Below are positions 8,142 through 17,105 of a stretch of 64,000 nucleotides of DNA, one piece after another; position 1 is the stretch's first letter, and each line of letters begins with the position of its first letter. The DNA lies in assembly GCA_018402525.1 (NCBI GenBank), contig JAGYIR010000011.1:124001-188000 (forward strand), given 5' to 3'. The notes under the pieces are model-generated. The model did no database searches and had not been told where the DNA came from. It saw nothing but the letters and a program-made list of their open reading frames with translations. This stretch comes from Crocinitomicaceae bacterium. GTDB lineage: Bacteria > Bacteroidota > Bacteroidia > Flavobacteriales_D > Crocinitomicaceae. The position numbers and the translations under genes are program-made.

Positions 8142-9572
8142 TTAAACCATGTTTTGTTCAGTTGTCGGTTCATGCGTCATTCCTTCCGACTTGGCGATAA
8201 TAGCCGAGACTGTAACATCACTTGTGACATTCACCACAGTTCGGCACATGTCCAAAATTCGATCTACGGGCAAAACAATCGCAATCCACAGTGGATTTAA
8301 TCCCACTGAATCGAGGACAATCATCAACATAATCAATCCTGCGCTTGGCACAGCTGCTGCTCCAATCGAAGCTAAGGTCGCAGTAGCTACAATTCCCAAC
8401 TGCTGCATCAAAGATAAATCGACATCGTGGTATTGCGCCAAGAAAATAACAGCGACTGCTTGATAGAGCGAGGTTCCATCCATGTTTACTGTCGCACCAA
8501 TAGGCAGGACAAAATCCGTTGCTTTTTCTGGAATTTTGAGGTTCTCGTTGGCACATTCAATGGTGACAGGCAAAGTCGCAGCGCTGGAACTCGTAGAAAA
8601 CGCCAGGAACTGTGCTGGACTCAATCCACGGAAAAAGGTGCTGTATTGTATTCTTACACCGAAAATACGTAGCATCAACGGATAGAATCCAAATAGCAAT
8701 AGTGCCAATCCACCAAAAACAACCAGCGCATACATCCCCATTTGCATAAAAATGGTAATCAATCCATCGAGTGAATCCGCAGATTTGGCCAAAACCCCTG
8801 CCATCAAACAGAAGACAAAAAACGGCGCTGCACGCATGACAATATGAACCATTTTGACGAATACTTCATTCATCCCTTCAAAAAAGGAACGCACCCCTTC
8901 GGTTTTATCTCGGGGGATTAATATCATAGAAATTCCGAAAAATAAGGCAAAGAAGATCACTTGAAGCATGAGTTTACCATCACCCAATGCGATGATTAGA
9001 TTATCTGGCACCATATCCACCAAAGGTTGCAGTGGCGTTTTTGTTTTATTTGCTTTCGCTAATTCGTTCTTTTGTGCCGCGACTTGGTATTCTTCCGTCT
9101 GGGAATCTTTGTTTAGTTTATCACGCACCAATTGCAATTGCTCTGGAGTCGCAGTAGCTAATTCATGTCGACCATCTTTGATTTGAATTCCATTGTCACC
9201 AGCCCACATTTCGTACTCCAAGCGGTGATTCAAACGTGTGTCCTCGTTGTTTTGCTTTCCAGGTTGAAATACATTGACAATTAACAATCCAAGTGAAACA
9301 GAAACTACAGTCGTAATTAGGTACATCCCTAGGGTTTTTGCACCCATTCGACCTAGTTGCGAAGGATCACCCAATCCTGCTACCCCTGTAATGATTGAAA
9401 ACAGTACAAGTGGAACCGCAATAAATTTTAGACAGTTGATGAAAATCGTTCCAAACGGATCGATCCAATTTCCTGTAAATTCATTAAAACCATACGCTCC
9501 CGAAATGATCGCCCAGATTATACCGAGCACCATTGCGATTAAGATTTTCCAGTGTAATGCTAAATTTTTCAT
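8142..9572 (-). CDS. Dicarboxylate/amino acid:cation symporter (DAACS family)
   Basis: 476 residues from ATG 9572, which begins MKNLALHWKILIAMVLGI; an upstream ATG at 9629 would add 19 residues of repeat-derived sequence and is rejected. The GltPh-like fold is recognisable: about eight membrane helices, the serine-rich hairpin (TSSSAATLPVTIE), the NMDGT sodium motif of TM7, and TM8 with MCRTVVNVTSD. The TM8 arginine binds the side-chain carboxylate of glutamate or aspartate in characterised members, so an acidic substrate is likely. A charged insertion of about 70 residues between early helices (EDTRLNHRLEYEMWAGD onward) is seen in other Bacteroidota members. It is flanked on both sides by repeat elements. 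Confidence 0.88.
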   Translation of the reverse strand: MKNLALHWKILIAMVLGIIWAIISGAYGFNEFTGNWIDPFGTIFINCLKFIAVPLVLFSIITGVAGLGDPSQLGRMGAKTLGMYLITTVVSVSLGLLIVNVFQPGKQNNEDTRLNHRLEYEMWAGDNGIQIKDGRHELATATPEQLQLVRDKLNKDSQTEEYQVAAQKNELAKANKTKTPLQPLVDMVPDNLIIALGDGKLMLQVIFFALFFGISMILIPRDKTEGVRSFFEGMNEVFVKMVHIVMRAAPFFVFCLMAGVLAKSADSLDGLITIFMQMGMYALVVFGGLALLLFGFYPLMLRIFGVRIQYSTFFRGLSPAQFLAFSTSSSAATLPVTIECANENLKIPEKATDFVLPIGATVNMDGTSLYQAVAVIFLAQYHDVDLSLMQQLGIVATATLASIGAAAVPSAGLIMLMIVLDSVGLNPLWIAIVLPVDRILDMCRTVVNVTSDVTVSAIIAKSEGMTHEPTTEQNMV

Positions 9573-9601
9573 GAGGTGAATATAGTATAAAGATTTTAAG
9601 A

Positions 9602-9750
9602 CGGAAAGATTCAAGACAGCAAGAGTCAAGATTTTAAGACTTAAATATTCGGCATCTCGACAAGCTCGATGACCGATGCTCGATTACCGGTGTTCAATTA
9701 GTGACATTAAGTAGGATCAGGTCTTTTAGTCTTGAGTCTTGTAGTCTTCC
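9602..9750. repeat. Long imperfect inverted repeat built from GTCTT units, with REP-like core
   Basis: The left arm (9602-9640) is rich in AAGAC/AAGAT words. The right arm (9721-9750) has four GTCTT units spaced 8, 7 and 8 bases and is roughly its reverse complement. Between them lies a TCGACAAGCTC block at 9657-9667, related to the elements at 8085 and 55685. The gap 9573-9927 otherwise holds only the rho promoter and leader; I see no gene in it. Confidence 0.6.
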
Positions 9751-9814
9751 AATCTAACTTATCAACAATATGCTATTAAAAATAATCCATTACCTCCATA
9801 TGAATTAATTTAAT

Positions 9815-9822
9815 TATATTTG
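9815..9822 (+). promoter_or_regulatory. -7 box of the rho promoter
   Basis: TATATTTG is a perfect match to TAnnTTTG, 106 bases before the rho ATG. I find no convincing TTG at the right distance, so only the -7 box is called. Confidence 0.4.
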
Positions 9823-9927
9823 TATTATTGCAACTCAGAATGCAATAGTGATTGCTCAAACACACTTATTTTCCTAAGAAAAAAATTTACTTGAACCCCA
9901 TATTAATACAGATATATACATTTATCT

Positions 9928-11658
9928 ATGGATAAAAATGATCTAGAAAGCAAAAAGCTTCCTGAGCTAAGAGATTTAGCAAAAATGTTAGGATTTGACG
10001 ATATCGACTCCTTAAAAAAACCAGAACTCATTGAAAAAATTGCCGGGAATTCATCCAACGATGACGACGACGACAAGCCAAAACGTAAGCGGACGCGTAA
10101 AAAGGTGATGACCGAAGATAATTCTGATAAAAAAGAAAACGCTGCTCAGCCACGACTTTTTGACGACGGTCCAAGCGAGCTTGAAAAAGAATTCCCTGCT
10201 GAACCAAGAGCTGAAGAAAAAACGGAGGGAAAAGTAGCGGATAAGAAACCCGTTCAAGCAAAGGCTGCGAAGCCAGCGGCACCACGACCAGAAAATGCTG
10301 CGGCCGGTAAGAAGTTACAAGAATTAGCAAAAGCTGCTGCGGAAGGAGTTGCAAAAGTAGAAGGTAGTGATGAAAATGCTCCGTCTACTCCAGAACAAGC
10401 TTCTCAGGAACCAGAGCGAAAAGTGCCTCAGCACAATCACCCAAAGAACAATCCGAATCAAAATAGACCGAAACAGAACAACCAGAATCGTCAACAAAAC
10501 GAGGGTAAACTTTCCAAAGAAGAAGAAGAAATGTACAACTTGGTTGGAATTGTTTCTGCAGAAGGTGTTTTAGAGGTGATGCAAGATGGTTACGGTTTCT
10601 TGCGTTCATCAGATTATAACTATCTTTCTTCACCGGATGATGTTTACGTTTCTCAGAGTCAAGTCAAATTATTTGGTTTGAAAACAGGTGATACGGTCGT
10701 TGGGACAATTCGTCCACCGCGTGAAGGTGAAAAATATTTCCCACTGGTAAAAGTGGAATCAATCAATGGTAGAGATCCTTCATACATTCGTGATAGGGTT
10801 CCTTTTCAGTACCTCACCCCTCTTTTTCCAAGCGAAAAGTTCAAATTGACAGGTCACGCACAAGAATCACTTTCTACACGTGTCATGGATTTATTTGCAC
10901 CGATTGGTAAAGGACAACGTGGTATGATTGTCGCTCAACCAAAGACGGGTAAAACAGTATTATTGAAAGATGTCGCAAATGCGATTGCTGCGAATCACCC
11001 GGAAACGTATCTGATCGTATTATTGATCGATGAGCGTCCTGAAGAGGTAACAGACATGGCACGTTCTGTAAATGCAGAGGTAATTGCTTCTACGTTTGAT
11101 GAGCCTGCAGACCGACACGTAAAAGTAGCGAACATGGTGCTGGAAAAAGCAAAACGTATGGTCGAATGTGGGCACGACGTGTGTATCCTATTGGATTCGA
11201 TTACGCGTTTGGCACGTGCCTACAATACGGTTTCTCCAGCTTCTGGAAAAGTACTTTCTGGTGGTGTCGATGCAAATGCATTGCACAAACCAAAACGTTT
11301 CTTCGGTTCAGCTCGTAAGATTGAAAATGGTGGATCACTTTCCATTATCGCAACAGCATTGACAGAAACTGGTTCTAAAATGGACGAGGTGATCTTTGAG
11401 GAATTTAAAGGTACAGGTAACATGGAGTTACAGCTCGACCGTAAGATTTCGAACCGTCGTATTTACCCAGCAATTGATATTACGTCGTCAGGAACTCGTC
11501 GTGAAGACTTGTTAATGGATAAAGATGTATTGCAACGTATCTGGTTGATGCGTAAATTCATCGCCGATATGAATCCTGTGGAAGCAATGGAATTCATGAA
11601 AACTCGAATGGAGAGCACACTTTCCAACGAAGAGTTTTTGGCAACAATGAATAGCTAA
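9928..11658 (+). CDS. rho: Transcription termination factor Rho
   Basis: 576 residues against about 420 in E. coli. Residues 1-40 are the Rho_N helical domain ([15 protein letters not shown]); about 41-200 is a disordered insertion rich in K, E, A, N and Q; about 205-285 is the cold-shock RNA-binding domain ([11 protein letters not shown]). The hexameric ATPase follows with Walker A AQPKTGKT at 336-343 and the Walker B region [14 protein letters not shown] near 421-434. Rho loads on untranslated RNA and terminates transcription using ATP. Long charged insertions in this position are common in Bacteroidota and probably add RNA contacts. The gene stands alone with a strong terminator downstream. 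Confidence 0.97.
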   Translation: MDKNDLESKKLPELRDLAKMLGFDDIDSLKKPELIEKIAGNSSNDDDDDKPKRKRTRKKVMTEDNSDKKENAAQPRLFDDGPSELEKEFPAEPRAEEKTEGKVADKKPVQAKAAKPAAPRPENAAAGKKLQELAKAAAEGVAKVEGSDENAPSTPEQASQEPERKVPQHNHPKNNPNQNRPKQNNQNRQQNEGKLSKEEEEMYNLVGIVSAEGVLEVMQDGYGFLRSSDYNYLSSPDDVYVSQSQVKLFGLKTGDTVVGTIRPPREGEKYFPLVKVESINGRDPSYIRDRVPFQYLTPLFPSEKFKLTGHAQESLSTRVMDLFAPIGKGQRGMIVAQPKTGKTVLLKDVANAIAANHPETYLIVLLIDERPEEVTDMARSVNAEVIASTFDEPADRHVKVANMVLEKAKRMVECGHDVCILLDSITRLARAYNTVSPASGKVLSGGVDANALHKPKRFFGSARKIENGGSLSIIATALTETGSKMDEVIFEEFKGTGNMELQLDRKISNRRIYPAIDITSSGTRREDLLMDKDVLQRIWLMRKFIADMNPVEAMEFMKTRMESTLSNEEFLATMNS

Positions 11659-11678
11659 TAAAATGAATGAATAATTGG

Positions 11679-11706
11679 AAAGGGAGTGATGCGTCATTCC
11701 CTTTTT
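11679..11706 (+). terminator. Rho-independent terminator of rho
   Basis: An 11-bp stem (11679-11689 with 11694-11704, one G-U pair) with a TGCG loop is followed directly by a T run. Confidence 0.85.
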
Positions 11707-11724
11707 CGTAGATAATTGAAAGGA

Positions 11725-12285
11725 ATGAAAGTTACATTAAAGACAGGACTAATTTTCGCAGGGATTTGGATCGCCATGAAACTGCTCTTTTTCACGACGG
11801 GAATTGCAGGAGAAAATATCATTCCTAGCGTGATGTTGAACATACTTTGTTTGTTACTGGCCATTTCTGTAGGACTTTACCAGCAAAAAAAGATCGACAC
11901 AGAGCCAGGAAATGCACTCCGTGATATTAAAAACGGAATGACTGCAGGTGTCCCCTACGCCTTTATTGTTAGTATATTTCTCTACTTCTACTACAACAAC
12001 ATTCACCCTGAATTCAATCAACATCAAATTGCTGAAGCTGAAATGGGAATTCAAAAAATGCTCGACGATCCTCAAGGATTAAAAGATGCAAAAGCGTCCA
12101 ATGCAGAATTTGAGGTAATGACAAAGGAAGAAATTTACGAGCAACTGATTCAAGGCCCACGTAGTTTTTACAAACCATCCTCTACAATGACGGTTTCCAT
12201 GCTTGCAATGCTGTTGCTGGGAACGATGAACAGTATTTTCGTCACCATAGTTTACCGGAAAATCGTGTTTAAACATACGTCTTAG
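11725..12285 (+). CDS. DUF4199 family membrane protein
   Basis: 186 residues from ATG 11725; the TTG three codons earlier lies right against the rho terminator and is less likely. There are about four membrane helices: residues 7-27, 36-55, 75-95 and a C-terminal one (MLAMLLLGTMNSIFVTIVY). The soluble part between helices 3 and 4 is about 65 residues and mostly helical (EAEMGIQKMLDDPQGL). The arrangement and the NxLRDIKNGMTAG-like turn match DUF4199, a Bacteroidota membrane family of unknown function often found beside glycosyltransferases. The next gene is a membrane glycosyltransferase starting 15 bases downstream, so the two are probably cotranscribed. Confidence 0.65.
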   Translation: MKVTLKTGLIFAGIWIAMKLLFFTTGIAGENIIPSVMLNILCLLLAISVGLYQQKKIDTEPGNALRDIKNGMTAGVPYAFIVSIFLYFYYNNIHPEFNQHQIAEAEMGIQKMLDDPQGLKDAKASNAEFEVMTKEEIYEQLIQGPRSFYKPSSTMTVSMLAMLLLGTMNSIFVTIVYRKIVFKHTS

Positions 12286-12299
12286 CGCTGCTGAACCGA

Positions 12300-12923
12300 A
12301 TGACGACTCGAATTGATACACCAATTTGGAAACGGATCCTAACTGATATTCGCTTTTGGATTCTTGTTTTCTTTCTCATTCGTTTGATTGGTATCACCAA
12401 CGCACCGTTAGAAATTGGTCACAACTGGCGTCAAGCCTTGACAAACATGATTTCCCGAAATTTCTACGAGGCAAATACCTACTTGTTGTATCCTCAAATT
12501 GACATGGCTGGCAATCAAACAGGAATTATTGGGGCAGAATTCCCCTTGTACAATTATTTCATAGGTTTCCTTGCACATGTTTTTAACTATGCGCACTGGT
12601 ATGGGAGGCTGATCAATCTTGTTGTTTCCTCGTTAGGCATCTATTTCTTTTTCCTTCTTATCTCAAAAGTAAGTACAAAAAAAATAGCGATTAGCGCAAC
12701 GATTGTACTATTAGCATCCATCTGGTTTGGATTCTCTCGGAAAATAATGCCTGATACCTTCAGCGTTTCTTTGGTTATCATTGGCTTGTATTATGGCTAT
12801 AAATACGTGACGACAGGCGCGCTTTTCAAATTGCTGCTCTTTTTTATTTTCATCACATTGGGAATGCTTTGTAAAATACCAGCACTGAGTCTTGTCGCAG
12901 TAATTGGTGTGCTTTTTTTATAA
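12300..12923 (+). CDS. GT39/ArnT-like membrane glycosyltransferase, N-terminal part of a frameshifted gene
   Basis: 207 residues ending at TAA 12921-12923. After a first helix the segment IGHNWRQALTNMISRNFYE and the GAEFPLYNYFIGF loop are typical of Bacteroidota ArnT/PMT-type GT-C transferases, which move a sugar from a polyprenyl-phosphate donor on the outer face of the inner membrane. Five or six hydrophobic helices follow. The protein stops in the middle of a helix (VAVIGVLFL). The reading frame continues without loss in the -1 frame from about 12914 (IKEVNLKRKIAVFVAAG) into the C-terminal part ending 13717, giving a normal total of about 470 residues. The break falls on a seven-T run, so it is a mutation, a sequencing error or recoding. 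Confidence 0.75.
   Translation: MTTRIDTPIWKRILTDIRFWILVFFLIRLIGITNAPLEIGHNWRQALTNMISRNFYEANTYLLYPQIDMAGNQTGIIGAEFPLYNYFIGFLAHVFNYAHWYGRLINLVVSSLGIYFFFLLISKVSTKKIAISATIVLLASIWFGFSRKIMPDTFSVSLVIIGLYYGYKYVTTGALFKLLLFFIFITLGMLCKIPALSLVAVIGVLFL
12913..12923 (+). other. Homopolymer T-run frameshift site (T TTT TTA then TAA)
   Basis: In the upstream frame the codons read CTT TTT TTA TAA. The heptamer T-TTT-TTA at 12914-12920 has the X-XXY-YYZ form used for -1 ribosomal slippage, and the -1 frame is exactly the one that carries the rest of the protein. Adding a single T to the run would also restore one frame. Confidence 0.5.
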
Positions 12924-12976
12924 AAGAAGTCAATCTAAAAAGAAAAATTGCTGTTTTTGTAGCTGCGGGATTCAGT

Positions 12977-13717
12977 GTGTCGATTATTGCACTTTGGTAT
13001 TTCTACTGGGTACCCTATTTGATCAGCACGTATGGTTATCAATTGTATTTCCCGAAGGGATTGCTAGAAGGACTCAAGGAAATAACACCACTTCTTCCCG
13101 AATTTTTCGAGAAATTTTATTTCAGCGCTTTTCATTCGTATGTCGCACTTGCTTTTATGCTTGTTGGAATCGTTTTTAGCTGGAAGGGTGATTTGCATCG
13201 TTACCTGAAGCTTTCTTTCGTGTTGATTGCGTTGGTATTTGGAGGATTTATTCTTAAGACGGGAGCTGTATTTCCACTACACAGTTACTACATTATTCCT
13301 TTCGTTCCAGTAATGGCTGTTCTGGCTGGTGTTGGATTGGCACGCATTCCTAATAAGTTCCTTTTTATTCCACTTCTACTCATTGTTATCGAAGGAATTG
13401 GAAATCAACAGCACGATTTTTTCATCAAAGACAGCGAGAAACATAAATTGAGTCTGGAATCAATTGCTGATAAACACATTCCATACGACGCTTTAGTTGT
13501 GATAAATGGGGGTGCTTCTCCTCAAGAAATCTATTTTGCACACCGAAGAGGCTGGACAGTGGAGAACGAAGAAATCAATCCGAAGAAATTAGAAGCGTTG
13601 CATCAATCAGGAGCTTCTTTTTTGATTATTAATCGACATAGATTAGAAGTCTCAATGGAATCAATGGAGTCAGTTTACACTGATGAGAACTACGTGATTT
13701 ACACGTTTGACAATTGA
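12977..13717 (+). CDS. Membrane glycosyltransferase, C-terminal part of the frameshifted gene
   Basis: 246 residues counted from the first GTG of this frame, but the frame is open from 12914 and joins the preceding fragment, so the GTG is not a convincing start. The sequence has further hydrophobic helices (VLAGVGLARIPNKFLFIPLL) and then a soluble C-terminal region of about 90 residues with YDALVVINGGASPQEIYFAHRRG, usual for GT-C enzymes of this type in Flavobacteria. Without the N-terminal half, which holds the catalytic acidic loop, it should not be active alone. Its stop abuts the stop of the convergent methyltransferase with no base between. Confidence 0.7.
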   Translation: MSIIALWYFYWVPYLISTYGYQLYFPKGLLEGLKEITPLLPEFFEKFYFSAFHSYVALAFMLVGIVFSWKGDLHRYLKLSFVLIALVFGGFILKTGAVFPLHSYYIIPFVPVMAVLAGVGLARIPNKFLFIPLLLIVIEGIGNQQHDFFIKDSEKHKLSLESIADKHIPYDALVVINGGASPQEIYFAHRRGWTVENEEINPKKLEALHQSGASFLIINRHRLEVSMESMESVYTDENYVIYTFDN

Positions 13718-14470
13718 TTACCTATCTTTGACATCAAGCATATGTCCCTTCTTCATTACTTTTAATACAAGGTAAATAACAAAAGACGCAACGGCTCCGA
13801 AAAACCAAAAATTATAGGCAACCTGGAATGTTTTTGTTTCTATGATCTGTCCCAAATAGTCGAACAACCAAAAAAGTACAAATACAGCAACCAAGCCATT
13901 TTTCTCCATTTTTAATACCTTTTTCAAGCTGAATGGATAACGTGATTTTTCAAAATATTTGAAAGAAGGGATAATTGCGGGGGTGCGATCCGCCCAATCC
14001 AAGTAGCCACGATCAAATTTACCTCTTAAGAACGCTTCCTCTGCATACATAATGCGCTCGTAATAAAACATGTAAAACAAAATAAATGCGACAATAAACC
14101 ATGCATTCGCCGTAATCATTGCCACACCTAACCACATAAAGAAGTTACCTAAGTACAATGGGTGACGAACAGTGGAATAAATTCCAGTCGAGTTAACCTC
14201 TCCTGCAACTTGTCCTTCTTTAGTATTTCTTCCAGAAGTGTTGTGCGGTGTATAACCTACAGTTAAGATTCGAATCACCAAACCGAACAAACTTACAGCT
14301 AAACTGATGTAAAGATAGATTTCCATACAAAAAACAGAAGTACATACTGTGCCGAAATATTTTCCATAGGCAAAAACTGCTAATCCAACCACTAAAATAA
14401 TCAATGGTAAATAGCTTCTATGTTTGAATAGAAAATCGCCCTGTGTTCTTAACTCTTCTTGTAATGCCAT
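13718..14470 (-). CDS. Membrane methyltransferase of the ICMT/PEMT superfamily
   Basis: 250 residues with about six membrane helices. The SAM-binding signature lies in the middle: STGIYSTVRHPLYLGNFFMW (about 114-133), followed by a C-terminal catalytic part with FYERIMYAEEAFLRGKFDRGY, where YAEE supplies the acidic pair seen in isoprenylcysteine and phospholipid methyltransferases. Family members methylate isoprenylcysteine carboxyls, phosphatidylethanolamine or other lipids at the membrane. Bacteria lack CAAX proteins, so a lipid or small molecule is likelier. It extends beyond the usual 200 residues with two more C-terminal helices (VAVFVLFWLF and VASFVIYLVLKV). Substrate unknown. Confidence 0.75.
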   Translation of the reverse strand: MALQEELRTQGDFLFKHRSYLPLIILVVGLAVFAYGKYFGTVCTSVFCMEIYLYISLAVSLFGLVIRILTVGYTPHNTSGRNTKEGQVAGEVNSTGIYSTVRHPLYLGNFFMWLGVAMITANAWFIVAFILFYMFYYERIMYAEEAFLRGKFDRGYLDWADRTPAIIPSFKYFEKSRYPFSLKKVLKMEKNGLVAVFVLFWLFDYLGQIIETKTFQVAYNFWFFGAVASFVIYLVLKVMKKGHMLDVKDR

Positions 14471-14532
14471 TTGTTCAATTTGAAGTATGTAAAATTATCA
14501 ATAAATATTGTATTTTTTGAAGTGCTTGGTGA

Positions 14533-15885
14533 CTAACCCTTCTTTTTCCGTTTGTGATACGTCTTATCCCCTCTGGTTTGCGGTTTTTTGTATTTCTTGG
14601 CTAAATTCTTTTTGTAAGATCCACCTTCGTTCACCTTCTTGTTTTTTTCCTTTTTCTCGTGAAAACCACTATTGGCAGTATTGTCACGTTTGGGTCCTCT
14701 TGTATTTAGTTCTGGTTCTACGGGCTTTTCCTCTGGTGTTAATTCCTTAGAAATCTCTACTTCCTTGGGGAATTTCAACTCCTTGATTTTCATCCCCATC
14801 AATTCTTCAATTCCTTCTCTGAATGGAAGTTCTCCTGCTGTGGAAAACAGAAATGATGCTCCTTTTTGCTCTGCCCTACCTGTCCTACCGATTCGGTGCA
14901 TGTAGTTTTCTGGGAAACGTGGCGTGTCGACATTAATGACATGCGTGATTTTTTCCAAATCAAGTCCACGCGCCATGACATCTGTCGAAACTAAAATTCT
15001 GTTCTTACCACTATCAAATTCCTCGATGGAGCGAAAACGGTAGTTTTGTGATTTATTGGAGTGAATAACCGCAACTTCCTTTCCGAAATCTTCTGAGAGT
15101 CGCTCAAAAACACGGTCTGCGCTACGTTTATTCTCTGTAAAAATCAATACTTTACGAAACACTTCTTTGTCAGCCAATAAATACTTCAACAAATTGACTT
15201 TCGTATAGAAATTTTCAACGGTGTAACAGTGTTGATCAATATTGTCTAGCGGTGTTCCGCTCAGTGCGACTGAAATTTTCTGTGGTGCAGTGAAGAAATC
15301 ATCGATAAGCGCATCGACGTGATCCGTCATTGTCGCTGAGAACATGATGTTTTGTCGCTTTGTTGGCAGAAGTTCCAAAATATTGGTCAATTGACGTCTA
15401 AATCCAAGGTCCAACATGACGTCTACTTCGTCTATGACTAATTTTTTGATTGATTTTAGTTGAAACGCTTTATTCAGGGCCAAATCATACAATCGACCTG
15501 GTGTTGCTACTAGAATATCAACTCCGTCAGCCAAAGCTATCGCCTGCGTATTGATGTTTGCTCCCCCGTAAACGCCCACAACACGTGCGCTCATATAAGC
15601 GGTCAATTCTTGACAGGTTGTCACGACTTGTTGCACCAATTCACGTGTTGGTACTAAAATCAACGTTCGTGGATGGGGTTCTTTGGAGAATTGAAACTCC
15701 TCTAGGATCGGAACTAAGTACGCTAATGTTTTTCCTGTACCTGTTTGCGCAATTCCTACAATGTCCTTACCTGAAAGAATAACTGAAAAAGCCTGAGATT
15801 GAATCGGCGTTGGTGTTGTAAAACCAATATCGTCAATTGCATTTTTAAGTGGTTTCTTTAGGTTGAATTGCTCAAAAGAGTTCAT
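14533..15885 (-). CDS. DEAD-box ATP-dependent RNA helicase (RhlE-like)
   Basis: 450 residues from ATG 15885 (MNSFEQFNL); an ATG eight codons upstream adds MRFIKLPF, which does not fit the family. The Q motif region is followed by motif I AQTGTGKT, Ia PTRELVQQ, Ib TPGR, II DEVD (valine in place of alanine), III SAT, and VI HRIGRTGR. These unwind short RNA duplexes with ATP, in ribosome assembly or mRNA decay. The last 75 residues are a basic, disordered tail ending in lysine-rich sequence, usual for RNA helicases with an RNA-tethering extension. The neighbour is the convergent-side methyltransferase gene, also on the minus strand, 62 bases further. Confidence 0.93.
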   Translation of the reverse strand: MNSFEQFNLKKPLKNAIDDIGFTTPTPIQSQAFSVILSGKDIVGIAQTGTGKTLAYLVPILEEFQFSKEPHPRTLILVPTRELVQQVVTTCQELTAYMSARVVGVYGGANINTQAIALADGVDILVATPGRLYDLALNKAFQLKSIKKLVIDEVDVMLDLGFRRQLTNILELLPTKRQNIMFSATMTDHVDALIDDFFTAPQKISVALSGTPLDNIDQHCYTVENFYTKVNLLKYLLADKEVFRKVLIFTENKRSADRVFERLSEDFGKEVAVIHSNKSQNYRFRSIEEFDSGKNRILVSTDVMARGLDLEKITHVINVDTPRFPENYMHRIGRTGRAEQKGASFLFSTAGELPFREGIEELMGMKIKELKFPKEVEISKELTPEEKPVEPELNTRGPKRDNTANSGFHEKKEKNKKVNEGGSYKKNLAKKYKKPQTRGDKTYHKRKKKG

Positions 15886-15966
15886 GAAGGGTAATTTTAT
15901 GAAGCGCAAAGATAAAATATATAACCGATGTGCGCTAAATCGCTCAATTTTATTGTGTTTACTGGA

Positions 15967-16398
15967 CTAATAGGTTAGCTGGACAGGAACACAGGATTTC
16001 GCTACTGCTGTTACTGTACCCGAAAAATGTTCATTCCCATTCTGATCCTCTACGCGGTAAGTGAGAGATTTTGATGCATGCACATCATACGCAATGGATT
16101 TTCTGAAAGCAGTTCCATCGTCACATGGGGGAGCCGCGGAAAAATCTGTCGCAGCACCAAAATTACCAATGAGCGTTTCATCTAGGTAATAGTGCAAGCT
16201 TGTCACTCCACTACTCGTCAAAATGGTCTTTGTATCACTATCAAACCAAAAGACAAGATCGGCTTCATACACACAGGTGCCGTCATCTGTTTTGGCTTTT
16301 TGATCGTAATTTGCCGCAGGTTTGTCAGTACACCCCTCCTTTTGACAGGAGGACTGAATAAAAACTAGCAAGAACATCAAAATTATTTTTCTTTTCAT
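15967..16398 (-). CDS. Small lipoprotein with GCTDxxAxNYD motif
   Basis: 143 residues. A signal peptide of about 18 residues ends in the lipobox QSSC, so Cys18 should be lipidated. Immediately after is one copy of the repeat GCTDKPAANYDQKAKTDDGTC, known from many secreted Bacteroidota proteins, with its cysteine pair; the rest is predicted beta-rich, with two more cysteines (PPCDDGTAF and KSCVPVQL) that may form a disulfide. No enzymatic motif is visible and I do not assign a function. It sits between the cold-shock protein gene and the helicase, on the same strand. Confidence 0.6.
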   Translation of the reverse strand: MKRKIILMFLLVFIQSSCQKEGCTDKPAANYDQKAKTDDGTCVYEADLVFWFDSDTKTILTSSGVTSLHYYLDETLIGNFGAATDFSAAPPCDDGTAFRKSIAYDVHASKSLTYRVEDQNGNEHFSGTVTAVAKSCVPVQLTY

Positions 16399-16424
16399 CT
16401 GAACCTTTTAGGTTGAACAAGAAA

Positions 16425-16464
16425 CAAAAAATCCATCAATTCACCTAAAGCGAACCGATGGATT
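16425..16464 (-). terminator. Terminator of the cold-shock protein gene
   Basis: On the minus strand, an 8-bp perfect stem (16457-16464 with 16430-16437) with a 19-base loop is followed by a T-rich run (16425-16431). Confidence 0.6.
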
Positions 16465-16485
16465 ACAAATGTTTATGTCTTTCGA

Positions 16486-16932
16486 TTAAATCTTCTTCAC
16501 TTTTACGGCGTTCATTCCTTTCGGTCCGCGCTCAAGCTCGTAAGTAACGTTGTCGTTTTCTTTCACTTCATCAATCAAGCCATTTACATGGAAAAAGTAA
16601 TTATCTTGAGTTCTACCGTCTTTGATAAATCCGTAACCTTTAGAATCGTTGTAAAAAGTAACTTTCCCTTGATTCCCTTCCTCTTCTCCGCCTTCTTCAC
16701 GTTTGGGAACACCTAGTTCAATGTTACTTGCATTGATTTTCTTTTTCTTAGTCGGATCTGGCGGAGTATCAGAAATGTTTCCGTATTCATCCACGTATGC
16801 CATCATGTTGTCCAGTCCTCCTCCTTCAGAAGTCGATTTTCGTTCTTCTTTTTTCAGCAACTTGTCTTGTCGCTTTTTTAATCTCTTTTTCTCTTTTTCT
16901 TTTTTGTTAAATGTTTCTTGCGATTTTGCCAT
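16486..16932 (-). CDS. Cold-shock domain protein with basic N-terminal extension
   Basis: 148 residues. The C-terminal 65 residues are a cold-shock domain: GKVTFYNDSKGYGFIKD carries the RNP1-type aromatic motif and NYFFHVNGL the RNP2-type motif. The N-terminal 85 residues are highly charged, first lysine-rich (KEKEKKRLKKRQDKLLKKEE), then acidic, and probably disordered. Family members bind single-stranded RNA and act as RNA chaperones or antiterminators. Promoter and leader are unusual: the likely start site near 17099 leaves about 165 untranslated bases, as in cold-inducible csp mRNAs. A terminator follows the gene, so it is monocistronic. Confidence 0.88.
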   Translation of the reverse strand: MAKSQETFNKKEKEKKRLKKRQDKLLKKEERKSTSEGGGLDNMMAYVDEYGNISDTPPDPTKKKKINASNIELGVPKREEGGEEEGNQGKVTFYNDSKGYGFIKDGRTQDNYFFHVNGLIDEVKENDNVTYELERGPKGMNAVKVKKI

Positions 16933-17105
16933 TCAGTTTATTCTTTGTTAATACTTCCTATCATTCATGCTCAAACCTTAAGTCATTGGAACTAAATAAA
17001 TGATTGGAAAATGATACTTGTGAATCTATTTACCGAATAAATCATCCAGAAATGCAATAACACGTTATAGATCTTGAGATTTGAGCTTTTCACTAAAACG
17101 TAGCA

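Noticed and set aside
9573-9629. Upstream ATG extension of the symporter
   Set aside because: The extra 19 residues are translated repeat sequence and absent in the family.
10028-10354. 108-codon minus-strand ORF inside rho
   Set aside because: It is a shadow of the low-complexity insertion in rho; composition follows the K/E-rich codons of the sense strand.
12904-13179. Plus-frame ORF of 91 codons across the frameshift
   Set aside because: It is in the third frame, its product is not like any transferase, and it is covered by the GT-C fragment in the -1 frame.
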